This document shows, one piece after another, positions 52,901 through 61,930 of a DNA stretch of 64,000 nt. The notes beneath the pieces were generated by a model. The model was not told the origin of the DNA. It saw only the letters and a program-made list of their open reading frames with translations, and made no database searches. The stretch spans positions 29,586,437 through 29,650,436 of the forward strand of contig NC_084497.1 in assembly GCF_030035675.1 (NCBI RefSeq), in the 5' to 3' direction. How positions within the stretch are numbered: position 1 is the stretch's first letter; every line of letters starts with the position of its first letter. This stretch comes from Rhineura floridana (lineage: Eukaryota > Chordata > Lepidosauria > Squamata > Rhineuridae). Made by a program: the position numbers and the translations under genes.

Positions 52901-55900
52901 CATTACCAGGGGATGCCCTCTCCTTGGGAAGGACTGGGACACTGTACGAAAGGGATGCCTCTTTGTGCCCCTCAGTCCGTCCTTTGACACAGAGGTCTCC
53001 GTTCCCGGCGTTCCTCCAGGCTCCCCTGCTGGGCCGGTGATCCCTCTCTTGGCCACTGTTATCCACTGACGGAGCCTCTTACTCCCCTGGGCCAACCGGT
53101 GTATAGCGTTCTGCAGGGCTGAGCTTGCAAAGAGGAGCCTTCGCTGGAATCCAGTTTTGAGATGCCACCAAGGTGCTTTTTCAACATCAAACGTTCCAGC
53201 CATTATTTAGAGTTTGTGTTTTCCAGAGGGAGGGGGTGGAGTAACACCCTCTGATTAAAACTGGATGAACTGATTGATCAGTAAGCAGCCTTCAATAATA
53301 ATAACATTAGTATTAGTACTAGTATTTATTAAATTATATCCTACCCTTCCTCCCAGAGGAAAAAAACAAGGGACAAAACACTAAGAACATCTTAAAAACA
53401 AAACATCTTGAAAAATATCTTTTTTTAAAAACTCTTTGAGGTCAGACCCTTGGCCCAACCAGCTCAGTATTGTCTGCACTAACTGGCAGCAACTCTCCAA
53501 ACCAGGTACATTCCTGGGCCTACCCAGAGATGCTGGGGACTGAGCCTGGGACCTTCTGCATGCAGAGCAGATGTTCTGCTACTAAGCTATGGCCGTTTCC
53601 TTAAGACACGGCAATGCAGGAAGCTGCCTTAGACTGAGACACCATTGGTCTCTCTAGCTCAGTATTTTGTATGCTGACTGGCCTCAGTTATCCAGGATTT
53701 CAAGCAGGGGAGATGGCCAGCCCTACCTGAACATGCCGCGACAAACGGCAGCAAAAGGGTAAATCTGCCTGCTCAACTCAAGTGTTGCAATTCCAGGCAA
53801 CGTGGACATGGGGTCCGGATGGGCAGGGCGCCATCCTGCTGGTGAACTGCGATAAGGAAAATCCATACGTTGGCGTGGAGGACTGCAAAGATGACAAAGT
53901 GTTCTGCAAGGAAGGTACACAGGATCCACCCCCTGATTTTTAAAATCCCATGGCATGCATGAAATTAATACTGTAGCCTTTGTCAGTCACCTTGCATCGC
54001 ATGTCACTGATGCTTAACCCAGCTTTAAAAGGTCCTAGAATGGCCTTTCCTGAGGTTCTGCATGCTTTTGTTCGAGAATAAGCCATCTTGTTTCCCACCT
54101 CCCAGGGAGCCCTGGGAACTGTAGTCATGTTGGTGGGAGGGCAGGGAGCCCTGGGAACTGTAGTCATGCTGGGGGGAGGGCAGGGAGGCCTGGGAACTGA
54201 AGTGGTGTTGGGGGAGGTCTGGGAGCCCTGGGAACTATAGTCATGTTGGAGGAAGGGCAGGGCCCTCTAAGAGAATTCTCAGCACTTTTACCGAATGACT
54301 GTTCCCAGGATTCTTGGGAGGAAGCCGCAACTGGTGTAAAACCAATATACAGGTGTGTGGTAATACATCCTGAGCCTAGAGCAAAGGTAGCCAACATGGT
54401 GCCCTCTTCCAGAAGTTGTGGACTCCAGCTCCCAGCAGCCAACATGGCCAATGGTCTGGGATGATGATGGGAGCCGTCCTCCAGCAGCACCTGGCCAGCA
54501 CTACATTGCCTGGCACGGCCTAGAGCATCTTTTCCCAACCTAGCGCCCTCCAGGTGTTCTTGGCCATGCTGGCCAGAGCTGATGGGATTCGTAGTCCGAT
54601 ACAACATCTGGGGAGCATCCGGTTGGGGAAGTCTGTCCTTGAGGAAGGATCGTGAAGAGGGTGCTCTCCCTATTTGCCGGGAACGGGATGAGGAGTGATA
54701 GATTGTGAGATAGTTTGAGGAGAGGATCAGTCGCAGAGGAGGAGAAGTACTTGAGGGGCTTCCAGGAAAATGGGGGCTTGAGGCAAAATGAGCTTGAGGG
54801 AGGTCTGAGAAGAGGCCATTACTTAGCATTGGGCTGGTGGGAGAGAGAAATCCGACTGAGTTTGCATTTAAAGGCAAACCTACTAACTTGCGCTTTCCGA
54901 AACCACATGTGAACCGAAACACAACCCTCCTTTGAAATTCAAAATTATCTGCGTTTTGCAATGTAGTTTTGCCAGCAGAGTGATGTGTACAAAAGGGCAT
55001 ATTCTCAGGGAAAGTAGGCATTTTAAAAAAAGTAGATTAGAGATGGCATACCACATTGCATGATACTGTGGTTTGCAAAAATATGTATATGAGAAGAAAT
55101 TGGCACTAAAACGCTGAAGGATTTGCATGAGAATTTTAAAAACATTAAATCAAAATGTCTAGATGTGGAGGACTGAACTTAATGGACAAGTGAGAACAAG
55201 AAGTTGACAGGCCCCCCCCCCCATTGTCTAGTTGTGTTAGGGACACCATTTTGAGGTGATGATGGTTCCTGTGTAAAGATGTCAAGGCCCGGGAGGGGGG
55301 GAAGTAGAAAGAATGGGGGGGGGATCTGTTTTCTCCCTGGTTTTCCCTGTTTCCTCTCCAATTTTTCCAATGTTTCTGGGAGAAAAACAGAAAAATCTGG
55401 TAAAAAAAAATTTCTGAATTTTTCATTTTTCCCGGGCGTTCACATCTCTGGTGCTGTGACTCCCACACTTATGGTCCTACCCTTGACCAGCTTGGCCACT
55501 GGCACAGCCTCTTGTGGGCTGTGAGTGCCTCGCGTGCTGACCCCAGTCAAAGCTTTTTGTCTGGAAATGCCCTCGAGAGACGGCTCTGGATCCCAAACCC
55601 TGATGCGTATTTCTCTTCTCTTTCTCTCTCCTCTCCTTTCTTTTCATTTCCTGGCATCAAATGTCCAGACCTGGAAGACATGTCCCGCATGATCTTGAGG
55701 ACGAAAGGACCCGACAGGCTCCCTCCCGGCTACGAAATGGTCCTCTACATTCCTGTCTCTGACTCCGACAAAGTGGGGGTCTTTTACCTGCAGAGTAAGT
55801 GGGGTGTTTCCTTCCTCCTCCCACCCATTGTGATGTTTCTTGGCTGCTGCAAGTGGTTTTCACACTCCCTGGCTCTTTCTCTCCACCACCCCCATTTTTT

Positions 55901-58900
55901 CCTTTGATGTTTGCTGTGAACAGGGCTGGCGCCAGCACCTGCACTCAGTGGGCAGCTGTCAGGGCTTCTGCATTGTTGCAGGGCCCACTGTTCATGTCTG
56001 CTGTCTTTTCTTTACTTTTTTCCCCCTGCCCTGGCATTCAGGATAGTTCTGGGGGGGGCAACTCTAAGACCCTTTTTAATTCCTACTATGCCCCTGTCTT
56101 CTCCTTGGGTTGCCATCACTGCCAGATCAGCCCACCGACAGAGAAAAGGGTCATTCCCCCCCACAAGGCCCGCTCAAGCCTAGAGCCAGCCCTGGCTGTG
56201 TGAATCTATCCTACAGCAAACTGTTACCCTGAACTGATTGAATTAAATGAAAGGTAGTGTGGCTGGTGCACTGGCTAGAGGAGGAAGTCCTGGGTCCAAA
56301 TTCTTATCCAGCTATGAAGCTCCTGGAGTGACTTACCTTAGCCTGGCCTTCCTTGCAAGCAGTAGTGGCGACATGTCAGTGTGGCAGTGGAAACCACTTT
56401 GGGTTTTAGTCCAAACTTTCAAGGAACTGTCCGAGGTACTGAAACCTTTTCCAGGCATCCATATGAAATACGCTCCAATGCAGCCAGGCTAGCGAGGACT
56501 GAGGAGAACAGGCACGCCCGAGTTTTCCACATGGCAAAGCTTTTGCCATGTTGGAATGTCTCTGTGTGTTGTGATGACTTCTTTTGCTTGCCTGGATGGG
56601 GAGATGAGTAGAAACCTCTGACTTTCCCTTGCCTGGAATGTAGTTTCCTGTGCAAATGTAAGAGTCACAGACATTGCTTCTGTCTCTAACCCATCACTGC
56701 CCTGCGGCTCCTGGAAGATTCCCATGAGGCAATGTGGCGCTCATGCTGAAAATAAAAGGTTCTCCAGCCCTGGCTTTAGGGAGTATGAGCAAGATTCTAA
56801 TGTGGACCCTGGAGTCACACTGATCCCCCTTCTCTTTTTTTGTCTGGGGGGCGGAAGACAGAAGGAAGAAAGGAGTGGTGGCTGCATCCCCATCTTTTCG
56901 GGGCCCCACAAGGATGGGGCTGGTCTATCTCTTCCTTCCTTCTCCCACCAGAAACAACAAGGGCACCTTCTGGCTCATCTCTGCTCCTTAGTGAGTTGAT
57001 GTGCTGTTTTTAACCAATCCCTCCCCCCTCCACCAGTGCGCACGTGTCACATTAATTCTGCCACCAGTGGCTCATTTGTAGCAACAGTCAACTTGGGAAT
57101 AAGTAGCATTAGGTCTGATGAGTCGTCAACACATCTAATTAGAAAGGACCCTGGTGTCTGCACCATTCTGGGCGCTTAATTGGCACCTGGGGATGGACCC
57201 ACCGACAACTCGCCAAAAAAGCAGCCGATGCAATTAGAGCTGGCAGAAGGAAAGGGGCGGCATTTTCTGCCAGGGGCTGCAGAGGGACATGTCACTCAGC
57301 TGCACTCGCTCTCTCCATCAGGAGCAACTCTCTGAGAGATCCTGGGGAGACGGCCAAAGCCAGCGCCCAGGCTTACCTCTAGGGGACCTCTGTAGGAAGG
57401 AGGCTGGTCAGTTGCTTTCCTGTGCAATGGAAGGAGCAATTTAGGCAAAGCCTCGTCAGGGGCTCCTAAAATCTCCGATGGTGGAGGGCAATCTGACGTT
57501 AAGCAAAGCAGGAAGGAATGCTGTGAAAGTGTTTCGCGCCCTCCCAGCTCGAGGCTTGCTAGCCAGCATTTCCATTGATACTTTCCTAACTCCAGGTGTG
57601 TCCAAAGCCTAGGGAACAAAGGATCTCGTTTAAGCAAAAATTGGTGCTCAGTGTGGATGTGTGCATGGGTTAAGCCACAAATGGCTAGCTGAAATTGTCA
57701 AGGGCTTCATTACTTTTGTGAACTCCCTTGCAAAGCTGGCTTTAGAGACAGAGGTGTAGCTTAGTAGCAGAGTGCCTGCTTTGCACTCTTAAGGTCCTGG
57801 GTTCAACTCTTGGCATGTTTTGATTAAGAAAGGACTTTGGAGAGCAGACAGTGCAAAAGGCCTCCTTCATGCCTGAGACCCTGGAGAGGTGCTGCCAGTC
57901 AGAGTTGACAGCACTGCTCTAGAGGTGGACAGATAATTTGATCTGGCAATCTGTTTTTCAAACAGACTTTTCTGAAAAACTATTTGGGTCTGTTCTGCCT
58001 CCAGTCTCAGAGGTACATGGCAGAGAAGTGCCGCATTTGAGATGTTGTTGCTTAATAGGGCAGAAGGAGAAATTTGGTGCAGGTCTTATTTGCCGGCAAA
58101 CCTACCCAATTTGGCACTTTCCGAAACAATACACAGCCATCCTTTGAAATTTGCACCCCTCCAAATTTTGCAGTGCAGTTTTCCAGCCGAGAAATGTGTG
58201 CAGAAATGCATATGGTAGGGTAATGTGTGCATACAAATGTGTATATTAATGAAAGCTTACAGAAATACACTAAAATTAGGGGAAACTGTACTGAAAAGCA
58301 TGCATTAGGAGAAATTTGCTGATGAGTTTTCATGAGGACTTTTTGTTAAAATTGCAAAGCAAAGTGGAAATGTCCAGCACTGAACTTAAGACAGGAAAAA
58401 TGAAAGACTGAAACTGCATCATAACAAAGTTGCTCTGTAATTTTACCACCGAGACTTAAGATTCAGACACAAAATTGTTTTTTTAATGTTTTTAGCCCAG
58501 ATGGGGCCCAGGGAAGCAAACTAGAAAGACAAGGAGGAGGACTGCAGAGGCCAAGGTTGCCTCTGGAAATTTAGAGATTCTGAATCTGTCTTGGAACTGG
58601 GTGTTAAACATCTGAAGGTCAACTTTTCAAGGTTTTTCAGTGGGGAGCGTTTGGCTCTTCAACAGAGCTGCAAGGGTGGGTGGGTGATGCCCTCCCAGAT
58701 AAGCCAACTTTGGGCACGACATCATTTTACAGCAGCAACAAGACACCCCATTTCCTGCATTTTGAGGGTCCCAAGGTCATGGTGTCATCATTTCATTTGG
58801 CCTTCTTAATCCTCCAGAGACGTCTCTGCCTGCTGGTGTGCTTGTTCTGTCTTTATTGCCGATCATAAAAACTGGATTTGGTTACAATGAGGAGTGTCAG

Positions 58901-61352
58901 GGGTCAGTGGAGAGGGTGGGGGGTGAAGAGGACCGCCCGTGTTGGAGAGAGAACGCTAGGATATTTGGCAGGCAGGCTGGAGGGCGGTAGCTGACGTTCC
59001 CCGTCACAAATGGAACTGCTGCTTTGAAGCAAGGCTGAGCAGGACGCAGATTGTGCAGATCATTTGGCAGCAGATTGGCAAGGGTTTTTTTACTCCTGGT
59101 TGCTTAGCAAAAGTCTCAGCTAAAAGGCTGTTTTTCTTTTTCTAAAGTTGGTTAATGAAATTAAAGTCATGTCCACACTGTGCACTTAAAGCACTCTTAT
59201 GCCACTGTTCAACAGCCATGGCTGTCCCCCCAAAGTACCCTGGGATCTGTAGTTTGTTGCGGGTGCTGAGAGTTGTTAGGAGACCCCTTGTTGAGCTGCA
59301 GTTCGCAGCATCCTTAACAAAGTACTGCTCCCAGGATTGTTTTGGGGAAGCCAGGACTGTTTAAGGTGGTGTAAGAGTACTTTCAATGTGTATGGCATGG
59401 ACGTGACCCAAGAAATCTTGCAGTGGGGAGGGAACTAGGTGTGGATTTTTGAGTGAAAGGATTGGGAGCTCAGTTCTGGTACCAGACGCTCTTCTCTGGA
59501 CTGAGCACACGCTTTTGAGTGTGTGACTGCCACCACCAAAGCCCCACACTGCTCTTCTGCACCTGGCTCCAGCTGTGGATTTTGGGGTTCTCATAAAAAG
59601 CAAAGTGGACCCCACAAGCCCAAGCTCTCTGATGTAAAGGAACTGTAATGAAAAGAACTTCTGCTAGGCGGCCAGAAGGGGCCCTCCACTTTCAGAGTTT
59701 GAGGCTGGGGGAAGGGTTTCATCTTTGCCCGGGGCTCATAAGACCTCTGGGTGGGCCACTGCTTCGGAAATCTGGCAGTCACAAACAATAAACACGTATT
59801 TTTAAAAAGACTGTGATCCTCCCCATACCATGCCAGCCAAAGGCCCCTGGTTGCTAATAACAGTAGTAATAGCTGCTGATTCATAGCATTGCCACAATAA
59901 GTCATAATCGACTTGAAAGCACATAACAACGATTATTATTATTAATAACAACAACAACAATAATAATGCTTTTCCCCATTAGTAATAGCAGCAAAAGCAA
60001 TTGTCCACAGTGGACAAATATGTGCAGATTCTCTGCATGTCCACAGTTCATGCAGGTACCAGAATTCAGGGGGTTTTTTTGAAGCTGTAGTATTATAATT
60101 ATTTATTATTTCCATTTCTTCTCTACCCTTCACCCTAATATCTCAGGGCAGGTTACAGCAATTTAAAAATACAGTATATAAAAAAGGTTTAAACAAATTA
60201 CAATCACAAGAATGAGGGGGGATCCCCCTAAACTGGGTTCACCTGAATGCAAAATGCTGGGGGGGGGATAAACCTTTTTAAACACGCACGGCCCTGTCGC
60301 TCCAGTTTCCTTTCAAAGAGCCCTACCTGGCTTTCTACCTGGGCTTACAGACTCCGTTTGTTTTGAGTCTTGAGGCCCAATTCTTCGCCTTCTCTCAAGG
60401 GCATTGGAGAGATTGGCAACCGGGTGAAATCTAAGACCCTGTCTTGGCCAGCTTGCCAAATACTTCTTCCCCTGGATTTAGTTATAGGACCTTGGCCCAC
60501 TCTGGACATTCTCGTTTCTGAGCCAGCCGTTCAATTAATGTGTTAATTAGCTGGGCTAGGGGAAGCTGTTGCCTTCACCTCCTCAGTGCACATCCTGGAT
60601 ATCTGGGGGGAAACGCTCCTTTCAAATATGTAGATCTGAGTCCCAGCCTCTCTTGAACCATACCCCAGTCTTTTTTTAAAATGCCAGAGAATTATTAATA
60701 TTAATATTATAATATTAATATTAAAAGAAAATTAGTCACTTGTTGCCTTAAGGTCTCCAAGCAACTCACAACGTTATAAACAAAAATAAATATATAAAAA
60801 CAAAGCAACAGAACAACAGCAACCTCCCCCTGCAGCCGCAGGAAGTGTCAGCAGCATACTAATAACAGACGACCGTCATCTCAGCCTATCAAATGCCTGG
60901 GGGAAAAGGTATGTCTTTACCTGGTGCAGAAAAGATGTCAATGAAGGCGCCAGGCAGACCCCACTGGGGAGGAGCCACGATCGAAAAGGCCTTGTCCCTT
61001 GTCTCCACCCTCCGAGGGGGATCCTGGAGAAGGGTCTCACAAGAAGATCTAAGGGTCCTGATAGGTTCATATCAGGAGAGGCGTTCCAGAAGATGTCAGG
61101 GTCCTGAGAAGGGATCCACAGTTGAGCTGTGCTTTCCCTAACCGTGTTTCTCCCTGCTTTCCTCTGCCTGCAGATCCCTTCTTTGGCCAGCGCTACATCC
61201 ACGTCCTTGGCCGGGGGAAGCTCTACCACGTTGTGAAATACACGGGGGGCTCTGCTGAGATGGAGTTCTTCGTTGAGGGCCTCCGCTTCCCGGATGACAC
61301 TTTTGACGGACTCGTCACCATCCATGCCAGCCTCCTAGAGCCGGTCACTGAG
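40780..61352 (+). CDS. PADI2: PADI2, peptidylarginine deiminase type 2, exons 1-7 (3' part beyond window)
   Basis: PAD2 is a calcium-dependent arginine deiminase of cytoplasm and nucleus, known to act on histones, vimentin and myelin basic protein. Seen here: seven exons with GT-AG borders and joining phases give 834 nt, residues 1-278. They cover the N-terminal domain (about 1-115) and middle domain (116-275). The start MLRDRTLRLHYGTRIE aligns with human PAD2 MLRERTVRLQYGSRVE without gaps, and exon 7 NPFFGQRYIHVLGRGKLYHV is nearly identical to human. The loop DVDADRDGVVE keeps Asp123, Asp125, Asp127 and Glu131, reported calcium ligands in human PAD2. The catalytic exons 8-16 must lie to the right of 64000. 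The gene is transcribed away from PADI1. Confidence 0.95.
41085..41240. repeat. Foldback repeat C copy
   Basis: CATTGCACACCATACCTTTA to TCATGTGCTTTAAATAG, in PADI2 intron 1, 215 bp from exon 1. Confidence 0.7.
41613..41812 (+). repeat. SINE-1 copy, full
   Basis: GAAGCTCAGTTGCAGAACAC head, CAGGGTTCAATCCCC B-box-like, body to CAGCAGCTTCCTATGTTG. Confidence 0.8.
42122..42345 (+). repeat. SINE-2 (Sauria-type) full copy
   Basis: AGTGTGGTGCAGTGGTTAAA and CTGGGTTCAAATCCCAAC head, GGGTGACCTTGGGCCAGTC body, CTCACAGGGTTGTTGTGAGG and AAGGTGGGCTATAAATGC tail. Confidence 0.85.
42346..43344. other. Repeat-poor part of PADI2 intron 1
   Basis: About 1 kb with no exon; only a short repeat-like piece near 43150-43240. 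May include intronic regulatory DNA. Confidence 0.35.
43345..43675. repeat. Foldback repeat B, two copies in tandem
   Basis: Copies at 43345-43480 (GTGCCCTCCAGGTGTTGTAG to CACACTCGTTCCCC) and 43543-43675 (GTGGCCCTCCAGACGTTACT to CTCCCCACCCCTGG). Confidence 0.75.
43690..43850. repeat. Foldback repeat C copy
   Basis: GATCCACGCCATACGTTTAA, GGATTCTGGGAACTGTGGC and a degraded right arm. Confidence 0.65.
44458..44850 (+). repeat. SINE-1 dimer
   Basis: Units 44458-44655 and about 44700-44850 with tail TTATTCAGAACCAGGAGGAC between them. Heads CTGCAGCTCAGTGTCAAAGC and GGGCAGAGCACATGCTTTGC. Confidence 0.8.
44928..45065 (-). mobile_element. LINE tail, L2-like
   Basis: TTATTTATTTATAAATATAT and TCTATACCACTATATTTCAT in reverse orientation. 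Confidence 0.5.
45184..45304. repeat. Foldback repeat A copy
   Basis: ATGTAGTCCCACTGAACAGA to TTCAGTGGGTCTGGTCTGAG and GGATATAACCC. Confidence 0.65.
45945..46110. repeat. Foldback element H
   Basis: CTTAATTTTCCCAGAATGCT pairs with AGCATTCTGGGGAAATTTAA around a loop of about 35 bases. Outer arms (GCACCATGCAAGGTGGC and GCTGCCTTGCTCAATGC) are weaker. Confidence 0.6.
46290..46668 (+). mobile_element. L2-like LINE 3' UTR
   Basis: A long T-rich stretch ending TTGTACACCACTTAGAGTTT and ATGGTCTAAATAAATAAAT. Confidence 0.6.
46681..46906. repeat. Two (GA)n microsatellites
   Basis: A GAGG/GGGA run at 46681-46725 and a pure (GA)n of about 28 units at 46850-46906 in PADI2 intron 1. Probably polymorphic. 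Confidence 0.9.
47172..47612 (+). repeat. SINE-1 dimer, complete
   Basis: Units 47172-47360 and 47425-47612 are linked by the tail TTCAGAACAATGAGGACTAG. Heads GCGTAGCTCAGTGGCAGG and CATGGCTCAGCTGCAGAGCC. Confidence 0.85.
47613..48337. other. End of PADI2 intron 1
   Basis: No repeat family recognised and no exon before the exon 2 acceptor at 48337. Confidence 0.4.
48338..48521 (+). CDS. PADI2: PADI2 exon 2
   Basis: This exon is 184 nt and encodes AAPVEAVTFGVKHSDDVEVE to STESNDNK. The acceptor is TTACAG and the donor GTGAGG. It aligns with human PAD2 AAPAGAQTFSLKHSEHVWVE. Confidence 0.96.
48586..48696 (+). repeat. Tandem duplication, 55-bp unit, two copies
   Basis: Both units contain ATCCAAATGTACAGGTTGAT-like sequence (GTCCAAATGTACAGGTTGAT in the first). 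It starts 65 bp after PADI2 exon 2. Confidence 0.85.
48764..48902. repeat. Foldback repeat B copy
   Basis: GTGGCCCTCGAGACTATGTT and GATGGGAGTTGTCATCCAG. Confidence 0.7.
48966..49116. repeat. Foldback repeat B copy
   Basis: GGAACCTGTGATCCTCCAGA to GTCACAAGTTCCCCATCCCT, in tandem with the previous copy. Confidence 0.7.
49165..49215 (+). mobile_element. LINE 3' terminus, L2-like
   Basis: GGGAGGAAGGGCGGGATATA and AATTTATTTAATAAATAAAT. Confidence 0.6.
49506..49578 (+). CDS. PADI2: PADI2 exon 3
   Basis: This exon is 73 nt and encodes VTVGYFDENGGHHIDQAGVF plus LTGI. It ends in phase 1 with donor GTAAGT. Confidence 0.96.
50146..50245 (-). mobile_element. CR1 3' end fragment
   Basis: AGAACATAAGGAGAGACCTG and CAGTGGCCAACCAGGCACC. 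Confidence 0.65.
50280..50485 (+). repeat. SINE-1 copy, full
   Basis: GCCGCAGCTCATTGGCAGAG and CAGGTTCAGTCCCC head; body to CGGCATAAGGGAGGCTCCTG. Confidence 0.85.
50940..51335 (+). mobile_element. hAT-type MITE family D copy
   Basis: From ATGTAAAGCCAAATCAAG through ATATCTGCAAAAATGCATAT to TTCGTCCATCCCCAACC. It ends 110 bp before PADI2 exon 4. Confidence 0.7.
51446..51507 (+). CDS. PADI2: PADI2 exon 4 (acidic calcium loop)
   Basis: This exon is 62 nt and encodes VISLDVDADRDGVVEKNHPK plus K. The Asp-rich loop is EF-hand-like, and residues 123, 125, 127 and 131 are kept as in human PAD2. Confidence 0.96.
51622..51735. repeat. Foldback repeat B, degraded
   Basis: GGGATGACAACTCCCATCAT and GTGGGAGCTGCAGTCCTG. 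Confidence 0.5.
51767..51882 (+). mobile_element. CR1 3' end with terminal repeats
   Basis: GCACCTGGTTGGCCACTGTG, AGATGGGCCACTGGCCTGAT, then four TTCTTATG octamers, the diagnostic CR1 terminus. Confidence 0.9.
52418..52600 (+). mobile_element. hAT-type MITE family D fragment
   Basis: TTTGCATTTAAAGCCCAG, AAGCAATATGGGAACCGAAA and TTAAGCAAATGTATTTGTGA. Confidence 0.6.
52602..52755 (+). repeat. SINE-1 fragment
   Basis: AAGCATTTCTAGGTAGGACT to GGGCAGCTTCCTCTGTTCC; the head is lost. Confidence 0.7.
53290..53428 (-). mobile_element. L2-like LINE tail
   Basis: AATAATAATAACATTAGTAT and TCCTACCCTTCCTCCCAGAG in reverse. Confidence 0.55.
53432..53740 (-). repeat. SINE-1 pair
   Basis: Units 53432-53603 (full head at GTTCTGCTACTAAGC) and 53604-53740 (body only). 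The second ends 57 bp before PADI2 exon 5. Confidence 0.75.
53797..53914 (+). CDS. PADI2: PADI2 exon 5
   Basis: This exon is 118 nt and encodes ATWTWGPDGQGAILLVNCDK and EDCKDDKVFCKE. The NCDKE motif parallels NCDRE of human PAD2. Confidence 0.96.
54075..54330 (+). repeat. 39-bp minisatellite grown from foldback repeat C
   Basis: About four tandem units containing CCTGGGAACTGTAGTCATG and GGGAGGGCAGGGAGC. The right arm GACTGTTCCCAGGATTCTT shows the parent is foldback C. Confidence 0.8.
54390..54632. repeat. Foldback repeat B, two degraded copies
   Basis: ACATGGTGCCCTCTTCCAGA and CAACCTAGCGCCCTCCAGGT start the two units. Confidence 0.65.
54838..55195 (+). mobile_element. hAT-type MITE family D copy
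   Basis: TTTGCATTTAAAGGCAAACC, GAGAAGAAATTGGCACTAAA and GCATGAGAATTTTAAAAAC. Confidence 0.7.
55669..55794 (+). CDS. PADI2: PADI2 exon 6
   Basis: This exon is 126 nt and encodes DLEDMSRMILRTKGPDRLPP, then GYEMVLYIPVSDSDKVGVFY. The donor is GTAAGT. Confidence 0.96.
55796..57029. other. PADI2 intron 6, left part
   Basis: Mostly unrecognised. A degraded SINE-2 lies at 56255-56400 (GTGTGGCTGGTGCACTGGCT and TCCTGGGTCCAAATTC). No exon. Confidence 0.4.
57030..57265. promoter_or_regulatory. Candidate conserved element in PADI2 intron 6
   Basis: A repeat-free stretch holds GCACGTGT, ATTAATT, TCTAATTAGA, TTAATTGG and GCAATTAG sites. It looks like regulatory DNA by composition. Conservation is not testable here. 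Confidence 0.25.
57748..57920 (+). repeat. SINE-1 copy
   Basis: GGTGTAGCTTAGTAGCAGAG and CCTGGGTTCAACTC head with body to GAGTTGACAGCACTGC. Confidence 0.75.
58040..58432 (+). mobile_element. hAT-type MITE family D copy
   Basis: CCAAATTTTGCAGTGCAG, GTGTGCATACAAATGTGTAT and AGGAGAAATTTGCTGATGAG. Confidence 0.7.
58433..59157. other. PADI2 intron 6 stretch without recognised features
   Basis: No exon or named repeat seen. Confidence 0.4.
59158..59400. repeat. Foldback repeat C copy
   Basis: CACTGTGCACTTAAAGCACT to GTGTAAGAGTACTTTCAATG with inner arms GGGATCTGTAGTTTGTTGC and ACAAAGTACTGCTCCCAGG. Confidence 0.7.
59401..60089. other. PADI2 intron 6 stretch with simple repeats
   Basis: (ATT/AAC)n-type runs at 59930-59968; otherwise no feature recognised. 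Confidence 0.4.
60090..60200 (-). mobile_element. L2-like LINE tail
   Basis: TTATTTATTATTTCCATTTC and CTCAGGGCAGGTTACAGC in reverse. Confidence 0.55.
60520..60600. promoter_or_regulatory. Homeodomain-site cluster in PADI2 intron 6
   Basis: TTCAATTAATGTGTTAATTA followed by GCTGGG forms a closely spaced pair of TAATTA-type cores in otherwise repeat-free DNA. A regulatory role is a guess. Confidence 0.2.
60690..61112 (-). mobile_element. L2-clade LINE 3' part next to exon 7
   Basis: The tail (ATTAATATTAATATTAT) and reversed coding end GTCTTTACCTGGTGCAG, GAAAAGGCCTTGTCCC and GAGAGGCGTTCCAGAAG match the longer L2 at 8419-10084. It ends about 60 bp before exon 7. Confidence 0.8.
61174..61352 (+). 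CDS. PADI2: PADI2 exon 7 (last exon in window)
   Basis: This exon is 179 nt and encodes NPFFGQRYIHVLGRGKLYHV through FFVEGLRFPDDTFDG to LLEPVTE, residue 278. The donor is GTTTGG, weaker than the others. The polypyrimidine tract lies just right of an L2 copy. No exon 8 is seen before 64000. Confidence 0.95.
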
Positions 61353-61465
61353 GTTTGGCCAGGAGCAAGGGGGAGAGGTTGGGCGGGTGGGGGTGGTGAG
61401 GAATGGGGAGGCGCTTTCATCCTGGAAGAGGGTGTTTAAGATTATCCTTCATAAACCACTCAGTG

Positions 61466-61590
61466 GGATGTATCCAACTAAGGCCTACTGTGAGAAGCCC
61501 CATTGGAATTAACGGGACTCAGTTAGCCATGCCCATTAATTGCAATGGGCCTACTCTGAGTAGGGGACTAGCATTGGTTACAACCCAATG
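61466..61590. repeat. Foldback repeat A copy, full
   Basis: GTATCCAACTAAGGCCTACT to CAATGGGCCTACTCTGAGTA and GGTTACAACCC. It lies 114 bp after exon 7. Confidence 0.75.
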
Positions 61591-61782
61591 ACAGGCCCCA
61601 CTGAGCTCAATGCACCAAGGTGTAAAGGACCATGGGGCAGGAGTTTAGGCTAGGGGGTCCCCCTTTGACCTGAGATCCCAGTGGGGGGAAGCTTTGCTAT
61701 TCCACTAAGCCTAGGGGTCCTGTCTCTCAACAAGAGCGTAAGACGTTGTTTTACGCCAAGTCAGATATTGGTCCGTCAAGGT

Positions 61783-61922
61783 CATATGTGGGGAACCTTT
61801 GGCCCTCCTCCGGATGCTGCTGAACTACAACCCCCGTCCTGCCTGGCCACTGGCTGTGCTTGCTGGAGCTGATGGGAGTTGGCATTGAGCAATATCTGGA
61901 GGGACATCTAGAGGTTCCCCAC
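61783..61922. repeat. Foldback repeat B copy
   Basis: GGGGAACCTTTGGCCCTCCT faces GAGGGACATCTAGAGGTTCC. Confidence 0.7.
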
Positions 61923-61930
61923 ACTGCATC

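Noticed and set aside
54164-55021. A 285-codon open frame on the minus strand
   Set aside because: It runs through a minisatellite, foldback B copies and a family D element, is low in complexity and has no domain motif; its length comes from biased repeat composition.
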